From NCBI GenBank assembly GCA_016180855.1, contig JACPAL010000009.1, forward strand, positions 1-64,000: DNA of 64,000 bases. Direction: 5' to 3'. The notes beneath the pieces are model-generated. The model was not told where the DNA came from. It saw nothing but the letters and a program-made list of their open reading frames with translations, and searched no databases. A program made the position numbers and the translations under genes. Of this stretch, positions 55,162 to 63,546 are shown piece by piece; positions within the stretch are counted from its first letter, which is position 1, and every line of letters begins with the position of its first letter. Origin of the DNA: Deltaproteobacteria bacterium (GTDB lineage Bacteria; UBA10199; JACPAL01).

Positions 55162-56017
55162 CGGGATTTGAGGTATCAACTTCCTCACCATTTGTCACTT
55201 CTTCTAATTCCTCCAGTATCTCCGGGGTCGATTTTCCGGGCGCCTGCGACCCCTCCTCAGGGATCTCGTTGATTAGCTCCTCAGGCTCTTCCACCGGTTC
55301 GCCATGGATCCGACGGAGGATCATCGCCTTGCGGCGACCTATGTATCGGGCATAGCCCGGGCTGGAATATCTCTTGGGGTTCGGAATGATGGCTGCGAGC
55401 CAGGCGGCCTCTTCGGCCGTCAGGATCGAGGCGGGTTTCCGAAAATAGTGTCTTGCCGCCGCCTCGGCGCCGTAAATCCCCTTTCCCCACTCAATGAGGT
55501 TCAAGTAAAGCTCCAGGATCCTCCTCTTTGTCAGTGAGTGTTCGAGCCGGAACGCAATCACAACTTCAATGATTTTCCGGATGACGGTTTTATTTTTTGA
55601 GAGGTAGAGATTTTTGGCGAGCTGCATTGTAATCGTCGACCCCCCGCGTGCCCAGCGTTTCTTCTTCCAGTTCTTCTTCATCGATTCTCTCATCTCGTGG
55701 AGGTCGATGCCGGGGTGATTATAGAAGTCAAGATCCTCCGCCGCGAGCACCGCCTTTTGGAGCCACGGCGATATCTGTGAAAGGGAGACCGATTGCTGGG
55801 AAGTCCTCCCCCCCTCTGCCGCCATCAGAGCGGTCCCTCGGGGATTGTGGGAGCGAAGGTATAGGGTGTGGGGGATCATGCCGATGTAAAGAAGGCCTAA
55901 GAGGAGGGTGCAAAGGAGAAATGAATAGATCGCAATTTTTATCAAAAAACGTCCCAAGTACATTTGGGGGCAGAGTAAGTTTTGGGAGGAACAGTTAGCA
56001 ACCATTTTTTCATCCAA
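55148..56017 (-). CDS. mtgA: Monofunctional peptidoglycan transglycosylase
   Basis: Polymerises lipid II into glycan strands. GT51 motifs are all present: AAEDLDFYNHPGID, GGSTITMQLAKNLYLS, RKIIEVVIAFRLEHSLTK and NLIEWGKGIYGAEAAARHYF. One membrane anchor is near residues 26-48. No transpeptidase domain is present. A C-terminal acidic tail of about 60 residues (Glu/Pro-rich) is unusual for MtgA. The precise start is uncertain; ATGs at the first and fifth codons are candidates. Confidence 0.88.
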   Translation of the reverse strand: MDEKMVANCSSQNLLCPQMYLGRFLIKIAIYSFLLCTLLLGLLYIGMIPHTLYLRSHNPRGTALMAAEGGRTSQQSVSLSQISPWLQKAVLAAEDLDFYNHPGIDLHEMRESMKKNWKKKRWARGGSTITMQLAKNLYLSKNKTVIRKIIEVVIAFRLEHSLTKRRILELYLNLIEWGKGIYGAEAAARHYFRKPASILTAEEAAWLAAIIPNPKRYSSPGYARYIGRRKAMILRRIHGEPVEEPEELINEIPEEGSQAPGKSTPEILEELEEVTNGEEVDTSNPDEEN

Positions 56018-56080
56018 ACGATCGAGTCAGCTGTCTGTAGGGGCCTGGTGAATTGTTAACGTTGAGACAAGGAGGATTGT

Positions 56081-56584
56081 ATGGGGATGAGTATTGGATT
56101 GCTTGGGGTCAGAGAGGCTGATGCGCAAGCTCTAGTGCAGGAGCTAATCCGTTTCTTGAAGGCCCAAAATAGCGACAGGGGGCTCAATGCGGCGATGCGT
56201 GCCGATCCGGCGATGCTCGAAGTGATCGGTTCCGTTGGTACCTACTTTACTCCTGGCCCACGAGGTTCAGACGGTGTTGAGTATGCGGCTCTTTTAAGAG
56301 GTAAATTGAATGCCACATTAGAGGCCGCCTTGGGTACAGCCAATGGTCGTAATGGAAAGATCGTTGCCCGGTGGAGAGATGGAGCGTTTGCCTGGGCTGA
56401 AAAGGCCGTAAAAGATTTGCTTGATGGGAGTAGGTTCAAAGTGGGGGAGTTTTTGTATTCGGCCACAGAAGGCGGCTGGACAGCCAATGTGACGCGGGTG
56501 GGTCTAGCCCTCTTGATCGGCGTCCCGATCGGCAAAATACTGCTTGAAAATCGTGATCAAACTGTTCATGAGTCCGTAGGATGA
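56081..56584 (+). CDS. Unknown small protein with a C-terminal hydrophobic segment, next to efp
   Basis: A 167-residue protein of no recognised family. AAGGAGG precedes the ATG. The C-terminus has a hydrophobic stretch (TRVGLALLIGVPIGKILL) that may be a membrane or tail anchor. No signal peptide or motif. The stop overlaps the efp start by 4 bases, which suggests translational coupling, but functional connection is unknown. Confidence 0.6.
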   Translation: MGMSIGLLGVREADAQALVQELIRFLKAQNSDRGLNAAMRADPAMLEVIGSVGTYFTPGPRGSDGVEYAALLRGKLNATLEAALGTANGRNGKIVARWRDGAFAWAEKAVKDLLDGSRFKVGEFLYSATEGGWTANVTRVGLALLIGVPIGKILLENRDQTVHESVG

Positions 56585-57141
56585 TTCAGGCGACACAGAT
56601 TCGGGTTGGGATGATTCTGCTGCATGAGGGGGATCTTTATCGTGTTTTGGCGATCCAGCATGTCACCCCCGGCAACAAGCGGGGGAAGATGCAGGTCGAG
56701 ATGCGGCGGCTTAAAGACGGGACGAAGATCGATTATCGGTTTCGCTCTGAGGACTCGGTTGAAAGGGCAACCTTGGAACAGCGAGACATGGAGTACCTCT
56801 ATCAGGAGGGGGATCATTACTGCTTCATGGATAGTACAACGTACGAACAGGTTCATCTCTCAACCGATCTCTTGGGGAACGCCACCCATTATCTCCAGCC
56901 AAACACCAAGGTCGTGGTCGATCTGTATGACGAGAAGCCGGTGGGAGTTGAGATCCCCGGCACAATGAATCTAAAGGTCGTTGAGACCGAGCCGGTCTTC
57001 AAGGCCGCAACGGCAGCCTCCTCCTATAAACCGGCCAAGCTTGAAAATGGAATTACCGTCAAGGTCCCCCCGTTTGTGAAAGAGGGGGATCTGGTGAAAG
57101 TCGATACCTCCAGCGATGAATATTTGGAAAGAGTTTCTTAA
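56581..57141 (+). CDS. efp: Elongation factor P
   Basis: Relieves ribosome stalling at proline stretches; 186 residues, normal length. The domain-I tip loop reads TPGNKRGKMQ. With no gap in the alignment to E. coli (PGKGQAF), the position of modified Lys34 is Asn32 here, followed by Lys33 and Arg34. The remaining domains are typical, with EIPGTMNLKVVETEP and a C-terminal SDEYLERVS. No epmA/epmB or earP is in the window. It is followed 16 bases later by a DnaJ-family gene. Confidence 0.95.
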   Translation: MIQATQIRVGMILLHEGDLYRVLAIQHVTPGNKRGKMQVEMRRLKDGTKIDYRFRSEDSVERATLEQRDMEYLYQEGDHYCFMDSTTYEQVHLSTDLLGNATHYLQPNTKVVVDLYDEKPVGVEIPGTMNLKVVETEPVFKAATAASSYKPAKLENGITVKVPPFVKEGDLVKVDTSSDEYLERVS

Positions 57142-57157
57142 ATCCTTAAAATAACCG

Positions 57158-58081
57158 ATGCCTCGTGATTACTACGAAATCTTAGGGGTCTCCCGTTCCT
57201 CCTCGCCCGAGGAGATTAAAAAATCGTATCGACGGCTGGCCAAGAAATATCATCCCGATGTGAACAAGGGGGACAAGTCGGCAGAGGAAAAGTTTAAGGA
57301 GATCTCACAGGCCTATGACGTCATCGGGGATGCCGATAAGAAGAAAAAGTACGACCAGTTTGGTCATTTTGCGGAGAGCAGCGGTTTTGATCCGGGGCAG
57401 GCCTACAGGACATGGAGTTGGACTGGTGGTCCGGGTGGGGGAGGGAGGGCTGGATTTGACGATTTTCAAAGACAATCCGGTTTTGACTTAAATGATCTGT
57501 TTGAAAATTTCATGGGGGGGGTCGGAAGGAGCGGTCGTGAAGGGCGTGCCCGACGACGGGGGCCAGAACCGAAGGATCTTCATGCCTCGATCGAAATCGA
57601 TTTTGAGGAGGCGATTCATGGAACAGAGAGGTCGATCAAGATTGCACGTGAGGGAGGTCGGGAACAGCTCAAGGTAAAAATTCCAGCAGGCATAAGGAAT
57701 GGCGGAAAGATCCGGTTGGTCGGAAAGGGGGAGCAGGGGGGGGATCTCTATATTCGGATCAATGTTTTGCCGCACCCCGATTTTTGGCGGGAGGATGATG
57801 ACCTGTATCTGGAGTTGCCGATTTCAATCTCCGAGGCAGGATTGGGCGCGACGATCAAGGTCAGTCCCTTGGACGGGGCGGTGAATCTCAAGATCCCGGC
57901 TGGCACCTCTTCCGGTCAGAAATTCCGCATTCCCGGCAAGGGGGCTCCCCATCTGGGAAAGAGCGGAACCGGGGATCTTTATGTTTTGATCAAGGTTGTT
58001 GTACCTAAACATCTGGATGAGGAATCTCAAGAACTCTTGAGAAAGTTTGGTGAGAGGAATGCCGAGAAGCTAAGGGACTAG
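57158..58081 (+). CDS. DnaJ-family co-chaperone (CbpA-like)
   Basis: A J-domain protein, 307 residues. The J-domain (residues 1-66) has the HPD motif at 32-34 ([11 protein letters not shown]) needed to stimulate DnaK. A Gly/Phe-rich segment follows at about 75-110. Two C-terminal peptide-binding domains cover 140-295. The CXXCXGXG zinc finger is absent, which defines a type II, CbpA-like protein. No dnaK or grpE is adjacent. It lies downstream of efp on the same strand. Confidence 0.9.
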   Translation: MPRDYYEILGVSRSSSPEEIKKSYRRLAKKYHPDVNKGDKSAEEKFKEISQAYDVIGDADKKKKYDQFGHFAESSGFDPGQAYRTWSWTGGPGGGGRAGFDDFQRQSGFDLNDLFENFMGGVGRSGREGRARRRGPEPKDLHASIEIDFEEAIHGTERSIKIAREGGREQLKVKIPAGIRNGGKIRLVGKGEQGGDLYIRINVLPHPDFWREDDDLYLELPISISEAGLGATIKVSPLDGAVNLKIPAGTSSGQKFRIPGKGAPHLGKSGTGDLYVLIKVVVPKHLDEESQELLRKFGERNAEKLRD

Positions 58082-58090
58082 CATGTGATC

Positions 58091-58717
58091 CTAGGAGATC
58101 GGCGTTGAAGATTTTCCTTCCGCAAATGCCTTGATAATCTTAAGCCCCGTTGTCTGGCTCTTTTCCGGATGAAATTGGCAGGCAAAGAGATTGTCCCGCG
58201 CCACGGAGGAGCAGAAGTCCTTGATATAGTCGGTTTCCGTAATCACAATCGACTCCTCTTTGGGAATGACATAGTAAGAGTGAACAAAGTAGAAGTAGGA
58301 GCCGTCCGGCACATTGCCTAACAGGGGGATTCGTTTCAGTTTTTTGATCCGGTTCCAGCCCATATGAGGGACCTTGTGTTTGGACGTTGGCTGCAAGGCC
58401 GCCACTCTTCCCTTAAGAACCCCCAATCCTTTGTGGTGTCCGAATTCCTCGCTCTCTTCAAAAAGGATTTGGAAGCCAAGACAGATGCCGAGAAACGGCT
58501 TTTTATCCTCAATCGCCTTTAGAATCGGATCGATCAATTTGAGTTTTTTCAGGTTTTTCATGCCTTCGCCGAACGCGCCAACTCCCGGCAGAACGACCTT
58601 GGAGGCCTCCACAATTTTCTTGGGATCGGAGGTGATCAGGGCTCGCGTTCCCGCCTTTTCAAACGCCTTTTGCACAGACCTCAAATTGCCCATCTCAGGA
58701 TCGATAATCGTGATCAC
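58091..58717 (-). CDS. hisH: Imidazole glycerol phosphate synthase subunit HisH
   Basis: Glutaminase subunit that feeds ammonia to HisF in histidine synthesis; 208 residues. The nucleophile elbow is LGICLGFQILFEES (Cys) and the His/Glu pair is FHPEKSQTTGLKI. The start is GTG overlapping the hisB stop. hisF is not in the window. It is convergent with the DnaJ-type gene. Confidence 0.95.
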   Translation of the reverse strand: MITIIDPEMGNLRSVQKAFEKAGTRALITSDPKKIVEASKVVLPGVGAFGEGMKNLKKLKLIDPILKAIEDKKPFLGICLGFQILFEESEEFGHHKGLGVLKGRVAALQPTSKHKVPHMGWNRIKKLKRIPLLGNVPDGSYFYFVHSYYVIPKEESIVITETDYIKDFCSSVARDNLFACQFHPEKSQTTGLKIIKAFAEGKSSTPIS

Positions 58718-59307
58718 AGAACTCCTTTGGTTGATGGAACGCCCTTAACCCTTGGGTCGATCTGGGTTGCCATGTCAATGGCACGGGCAAACGCCTTGAA
58801 GACCGACTCGACAATGTGATGTTTGATTTTTCCATAATGCACAAGGATATGGAGATTAATCTTGGCGGCATGGACAAAACTTTCAAAAAAGTGTTCCACG
58901 AGCTCCAGGTCAAAATTCTTGATGCGGCCTGTTTTAATCGGTGTCTGATAGGCAAAAGAGGGACGACCACAAAAATCGATCGCTACGGTCGTTAGCACCT
59001 CATCCATCGGGAGTGTAAAAAACCCATAACGACGGATCCCCTCCTTCTTTTGGAGGAGCTGATCAAACGCCTCACCCAGGCAGATCCCAATATCTTCAAC
59101 CAGGTGATGATCATCGACCTCGGTGTCGCCCAAGGCGCTCAAGGAGAGATCAAAAAGCCCATGCTTGGAGAAAAGCTCCAGCATATGGTTTAAAAAAGGG
59201 ATCGGCGTCTTGATTCGATAGGCTCCCTTGCCATCCAGCCCGATTTCGAGAACGATGGAGGTCTCTTTGGTCTTACGGACAACTTTTATCTTACGTTTTG
59301 CCGACAT
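58714..59307 (-). CDS. hisB: Imidazoleglycerol-phosphate dehydratase
   Basis: Removes water from imidazole-glycerol phosphate in histidine synthesis; 197 residues, the monofunctional type. Metal-binding patterns are FLNHMLELFSKHG and DHHLVEDIGICLGEA, with a second HH-like site in the C-terminal half (EHFFESFVHAAKINLHI). The start overlaps hisD by 17 bases. Confidence 0.95.
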   Translation of the reverse strand: MSAKRKIKVVRKTKETSIVLEIGLDGKGAYRIKTPIPFLNHMLELFSKHGLFDLSLSALGDTEVDDHHLVEDIGICLGEAFDQLLQKKEGIRRYGFFTLPMDEVLTTVAIDFCGRPSFAYQTPIKTGRIKNFDLELVEHFFESFVHAAKINLHILVHYGKIKHHIVESVFKAFARAIDMATQIDPRVKGVPSTKGVL

Positions 59308-60508
59308 TTTTCCTTACACAAACAGATTCTGCATGGGCCGTCAATCCTTCTGAGAGTGCCAATTCTCGTGTGATGAGTGACAGACGACGCCAACCGGCCT
59401 TTGAGACCTGAACGACAGAAGAGGCGTGAATAAAATCGTAGACGCCGAGTGGCGAGGAAAATCGGGCGGTGGCGCTGGTTGGCAGGACATGATTGGGGCC
59501 TGCCGCATAATCGCCAAGGGCAGTGGGGGAGTAGGGGCCAAGGAAAATGGCGCCCGCATGCCTGATTTTTGGGAGGAGCTTTCTCGGTTTTTTCACATGA
59601 ATCTCCAGGTGTTCTGGGGCGATCCTGTTGGAGAGCTCGCAGGCCTTCTCGAGGCTGGTGACATGGATCGCGTCACCATGCTTCATGAAGGAGGCATGGA
59701 TAATCTCCTTGCGGTCCATTCGAGAAATCCTCTTTTCAACCTCCTGTCGGACCTTTTTCAAGAGGGATCGGGAAGGAGAGAGAACAAGCGGACGGGCCTC
59801 TGGATCATGCTCTGCCTGGGCGATGAGGTCGGCGGCAATCCAGGCAGGATTGGCCGAAGGATCGGCAATGATGACAATCTCTGTCGGTCCAGCGACCATA
59901 TCAATTCCGACGGTTCCAAAGAGCTGTCGTTTGGCCTCGGCCACATAAACATTTCCGGGACCAACGATCTTGTCGACGCTTGGAATGCCTTTGGTTCCGT
60001 AGGCCAGCGCGCCAATTGCCTGTGCCCCACCGATCTTGAAGATTCGGTCGACTCCAGCCAAATCGGCAGCAACCAAAAGCGCCGGGTTTCCTTTCCCTGA
60101 CGGAAAAGGGGTTGTCATGATGATTGTAGAGACGCCGGCGACCTTGGCCGGGATTGCATTCATGAGCACGCTCGAAGGATAAGAGGCGCGTCCCCCCGGC
60201 ACATAAATCCCGACACGTTCAATAGGAGACCACCGAAGCCCCGTCCGAACCCCTTTTTCACGGAGTTCCCACGATTTAATCTGTTGCCGCTCATGGAAAC
60301 GATGAATCCTTGAGGCCGCCATCCGGAGTGCACGGATCAGTTCGGGAGAGACTTTCTTCCAGGCCGCCTTTCTTTCGGAACGGGTCACCTCCATTTTTTT
60401 TGCACGGAGAGAGTGATGATCAAATTGCTTCGTATATTTTAAAACGGCACGATCACCATTTTGGCGGACCTCTTTGAGGATTTTTTTAACCGTCTGTTCA
60501 ACGTCCAT
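59291..60508 (-). CDS. hisD: Histidinol dehydrogenase
   Basis: Performs the last two oxidations of histidine synthesis; 405 residues. Typical blocks are GIYVPGGRASYPSSVLMNAI, VYVAEAKRQLFGTVGIDM, DLIAQAEHDPEA with zinc/catalytic His, and CELSNRIAPEHLEIH. The ATG is 10 bases after the murA stop. hisG, often located between murA and hisD in related genomes, is not here. Confidence 0.95.
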   Translation of the reverse strand: MDVEQTVKKILKEVRQNGDRAVLKYTKQFDHHSLRAKKMEVTRSERKAAWKKVSPELIRALRMAASRIHRFHERQQIKSWELREKGVRTGLRWSPIERVGIYVPGGRASYPSSVLMNAIPAKVAGVSTIIMTTPFPSGKGNPALLVAADLAGVDRIFKIGGAQAIGALAYGTKGIPSVDKIVGPGNVYVAEAKRQLFGTVGIDMVAGPTEIVIIADPSANPAWIAADLIAQAEHDPEARPLVLSPSRSLLKKVRQEVEKRISRMDRKEIIHASFMKHGDAIHVTSLEKACELSNRIAPEHLEIHVKKPRKLLPKIRHAGAIFLGPYSPTALGDYAAGPNHVLPTSATARFSSPLGVYDFIHASSVVQVSKAGWRRLSLITRELALSEGLTAHAESVCVRKNVGKT

Positions 60509-60518
60509 AGCTTTGTTC

Positions 60519-61787
60519 CTAATATTTCAGCTTCACTCTTTTAATTCTTGCGCCGAGCCCTCTCAGCTTTTTCTCAATCTGTTCATAACCCCGATCGATA
60601 TGATAGACACGATGGATCTCGGTGATTCCTTTCGCGGCGAGTCCCGCCAGGATTAGGGCGGCCGAGGCCCGGAGATCCGAGGCCATCAAGGGGGCGCCGG
60701 AGAGTCTCTTGACTCCCTGAATCACCGCCGAATGTCCTTCAATCTTTATATGGGCCCCCATCCGGAGGAGCTCCTGGGCATGGAGAAAACGGTTTTCAAA
60801 GATCGTTTCCGTCATGACACTGGTTCCATCGGCAATCGTCATTAAGGCCATAAACTGGGCCTGAAAATCGGTTGCAAAACCGGGGTAGGGGGCTGTGGTG
60901 ACATCAACACTTCGGAGGGTGTGGGGGCCGATGACCCGGATTCCGTTTGCCTCGAGCCGGACCTCTGTCCCGGCCTCACGCAATTTAAGTGACAACGCCT
61001 CAACAAAGATCGGATCAATGCCGGAGACGACGAGATTCCCTGCGGTGATTGCGGAGGCGATCATAAAGGTTCCTGCCTCAATCCGATCGGCAATGATGTG
61101 GTGTTGGCAACCGTGCAACTGTTTAACCCCGCTGATGGTGAGGGTGGTCGTCCCGGCGCCGGAGATCCTTCCTCCCATCTTGATCAGGACCTCCGCCAAA
61201 TCGGCAATCTCCGGTTCCTGGGCGGCGTTTTCAATGATCGTTTCACCCTCGGCCAGCACGGCAGCCATCATGACGTTTTCTGTGCCTGTCACGCTGACCG
61301 TGTCAAAATGAATCCGCGCCCCATGGAGTTTTTTAGCTCGGGCGACGACGTACCCCTCCTGGATATCAATCTTGGCCCCCATCTGTTCGAACGCCTTGAG
61401 GTGGAGATTGATCGGCCGTGCCCCGATTGCACAGCCGCCGGGGAGGGAGACCTTCGCCTTCTTGAACCGTGCGAGCAATGGCCCCATGACGAGAACGGAG
61501 GCGCGCATCGTTCGGACCAGGTCATAGGTGGCGGTGTAGCTCTTCATTCCGTTTGAAGAGATTCGGAAAGAGGCCCCTTTTTTTTCAGGGAGGAGGACCG
61601 AGAGACCCAATTTTTCAAGGAGACGGCAGGTTGTGAGGATATCCCGAAGCGCCGGGATATTTTCAAACTGGTTCCAGCCCTCTGCCAAGATGGATGAGAA
61701 AAGAACCGGCAGGGCGGAATTTTTCGCCCCGCTGATTTCAACCTTTCCTTTAAGCCGTCGCCCCCCCTGAATAACGATTTTGTCCAT
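60519..61787 (-). CDS. murA: UDP-N-acetylglucosamine 1-carboxyvinyltransferase
   Basis: First committed step of peptidoglycan synthesis; 422 residues, normal. The catalytic Cys is in LPGGCAIGARPINLHLKAF near residue 117, so the enzyme should be fosfomycin-sensitive if entry allows. The N-terminal IQGGRRLKGKVEISGAKNS is typical. It heads the murA-hisD-hisB-hisH run. A palindrome lies about 20 bases upstream of its start. Confidence 0.95.
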   Translation of the reverse strand: MDKIVIQGGRRLKGKVEISGAKNSALPVLFSSILAEGWNQFENIPALRDILTTCRLLEKLGLSVLLPEKKGASFRISSNGMKSYTATYDLVRTMRASVLVMGPLLARFKKAKVSLPGGCAIGARPINLHLKAFEQMGAKIDIQEGYVVARAKKLHGARIHFDTVSVTGTENVMMAAVLAEGETIIENAAQEPEIADLAEVLIKMGGRISGAGTTTLTISGVKQLHGCQHHIIADRIEAGTFMIASAITAGNLVVSGIDPIFVEALSLKLREAGTEVRLEANGIRVIGPHTLRSVDVTTAPYPGFATDFQAQFMALMTIADGTSVMTETIFENRFLHAQELLRMGAHIKIEGHSAVIQGVKRLSGAPLMASDLRASAALILAGLAAKGITEIHRVYHIDRGYEQIEKKLRGLGARIKRVKLKY

Positions 61788-61803
61788 GCAACCTCTTAAA
61801 GCT

Positions 61804-61820
61804 GTACCCTCTCAGGGTAC
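61804..61820. promoter_or_regulatory. 17-bp palindrome between murA and the DUF4215 lipoprotein
   Basis: GTACCC and GGGTAC form a perfect 6-bp stem around TCTCA, 16 bases upstream of the murA start. With two flanking bases it matches CTGTACC-N7-GGTAC, the same layout as the palindrome near asmA. The rest of the 130-base divergent gap shows no clear promoter. Confidence 0.4.
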
Positions 61821-61917
61821 GAATTTTATAGATTTTCTACTGTATTTCCGAAACGAGCCTTCTGATCAAGCGATAATTCCTATAGGACATCGTTTCTTAA
61901 GTAAAAGGAGCCACACG

Positions 61918-63546
61918 ATGAAGACAACTTACATTTTATTCATCATCATGATGGGGGTCATTATGGCTTGCACATCGACGAATGAGCAGGAAAATCCCTC
62001 GGGGTCAGAAAGTTCTTCGCAGCAAGGGGATTCTTCTTCTCCAACCCCTGAGTCTTCATCCGAGACACCCTCCTCTTGTTCTACCGATTGCTCTTCTTCG
62101 TCCTCTTCTTCAGAAGAAGTATCTGAAGAGGTACCGTCTGAGAACCCTCCACTTCCTTCATGCGGCGATGGTCTTCAGCAGGGGCAAGAAGACTGCGATG
62201 ATGGCAACGGTGATGATAATGACAGTTGTCGAAACGATTGTACCCTAAGGAGTCATCGAGGATTATGTGGCAATGGTCTCGTTCAGAATCTGGAGATTTG
62301 TGATGATGGAAATGAGGTCGATAACGATTCTTGTAAGAATGATTGTAATCCGTCACCCAATCGTTGTGGAAACGGTCTCCAAGAACGGGGTGAAGAGTGT
62401 GACGATGGCGATCGCAACAATTCGGATAATTGTCTGAACAACTGTCAAATGTCGGCCTGTGGTGATGGCGTTGTTTTTGAAGGGGTGGAACCGTGTGATG
62501 ATGGCAACCAGAATGACCTTGATTCCTGCCGCAATGATTGTCGTTTTCCTATCCTCATCGGTTGTGGAAACGGTATTGTTGAAGAGGGAGAGGAATGTGA
62601 TGATGGTAATACCAACCAGACCGATTCCTGTTATGATGATTGTACGATTCCTACTTGTGGCGATTTAATTCTCTCCCAAGGTGAGGAATGCGATGATGGC
62701 AATTTAGATGATTTTGATACCTGTCTTAACGATTGCCGATGGGCTTACTGTGGAGATGGTACCGTCCACTTTTTTACTCGCAATGAGACCTGTGATGATG
62801 GCAATCGAGTCGATGGAGATGATTGCCCCAGCGATTGTCATGAAGGGGAGGGTTCTTCTAGCTATTGTGGGGATGGGGTGGTCGAAGGTCAGGAACAATG
62901 TGATGATGCCAATGAAGAGATGGGGGATAGCTGTATCATTTGTCAAATGGCTGAGTGTGGAGATGGGTTTGTCTGGCTGGAGATGGAAGAATGCGATGAT
63001 GGAAATCAAAATGATCAGGATCTCTGTCGTAATGATTGTACCGTTACTTTGAATCGCTGTGGTAATGCCATCACAGAGGGAGATGAGGAATGTGACGATG
63101 GAAATGGTTTGGAGGAAGACAGTTGCCTTAACAATTGTCAGATCGCTGTTTGTGGCGATGGGGTCCGTCGATCTGTCGAACAATGTGATGACGGAAACAG
63201 GAATAATGATGATGGCTGCCGGAATGATTGTACAGAAGGATGGAATATTCCGGATGTCTGCGGCAATGGGGTCGTTGAAGCAGGCGAGCAATGTGATGAC
63301 GGCAATTTTCAAGATGGAGATGAGTGCCCTACGAGCTGCCTTTTAGCGGTTTGCGGAGACGGATTTCTCTACGGAGGTGTTGAAGGGTGCGATGATGGCA
63401 ATGCCGATGACAGCGATGCTTGTTTAAGCAGTTGTGTCAGTGCCGTTTGTGGAGACGGTTTTGTTCAGTTAGGGGTAGAGGAATGTGATGATGGCAACCA
63501 AATCAGTGAGGATGGGTGTGATTTTAACTGCCTTAAACCAAAGTAA
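61918..63546 (+). CDS. Secreted lipoprotein with 14 Cys-rich DUF4215 repeats
   Basis: A 542-residue exported protein. The ATG follows AAAAGGAG. The signal peptide (FIIMMGVIMAC) ends in a lipobox-like site. A Ser-rich linker of about 55 residues precedes 14 repeats of about 31-37 residues, each like CGDG, a few residues, then EECDDGN, about 6 residues, C and a final C. One repeat has CDDAN and one CGNA. DUF4215 domains are known from many Cys-rich surface proteins in myxobacteria-like genomes; disulfides and calcium-like Asp clusters are likely. It overlaps prmC by 14 bases at its 3' end. The longer upstream frame starts within the murA start and is not real. Confidence 0.85.
   Translation: MKTTYILFIIMMGVIMACTSTNEQENPSGSESSSQQGDSSSPTPESSSETPSSCSTDCSSSSSSSEEVSEEVPSENPPLPSCGDGLQQGQEDCDDGNGDDNDSCRNDCTLRSHRGLCGNGLVQNLEICDDGNEVDNDSCKNDCNPSPNRCGNGLQERGEECDDGDRNNSDNCLNNCQMSACGDGVVFEGVEPCDDGNQNDLDSCRNDCRFPILIGCGNGIVEEGEECDDGNTNQTDSCYDDCTIPTCGDLILSQGEECDDGNLDDFDTCLNDCRWAYCGDGTVHFFTRNETCDDGNRVDGDDCPSDCHEGEGSSSYCGDGVVEGQEQCDDANEEMGDSCIICQMAECGDGFVWLEMEECDDGNQNDQDLCRNDCTVTLNRCGNAITEGDEECDDGNGLEEDSCLNNCQIAVCGDGVRRSVEQCDDGNRNNDDGCRNDCTEGWNIPDVCGNGVVEAGEQCDDGNFQDGDECPTSCLLAVCGDGFLYGGVEGCDDGNADDSDACLSSCVSAVCGDGFVQLGVEECDDGNQISEDGCDFNCLKPK

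Noticed and set aside
6594-57141. A direct DHS-EF-P modification pathway
   Set aside because: The genes are 50 kb apart, the EF-P tip is Asn, and bacterial DHS homologues mostly act on polyamines. Kept only as a question under the EF-P finding.
62160-63540. Regular repeats in DNA that could suggest a CRISPR array
   Set aside because: The repeats are in-frame protein repeats (DUF4215) of variable sequence, not identical direct repeats with unique spacers.
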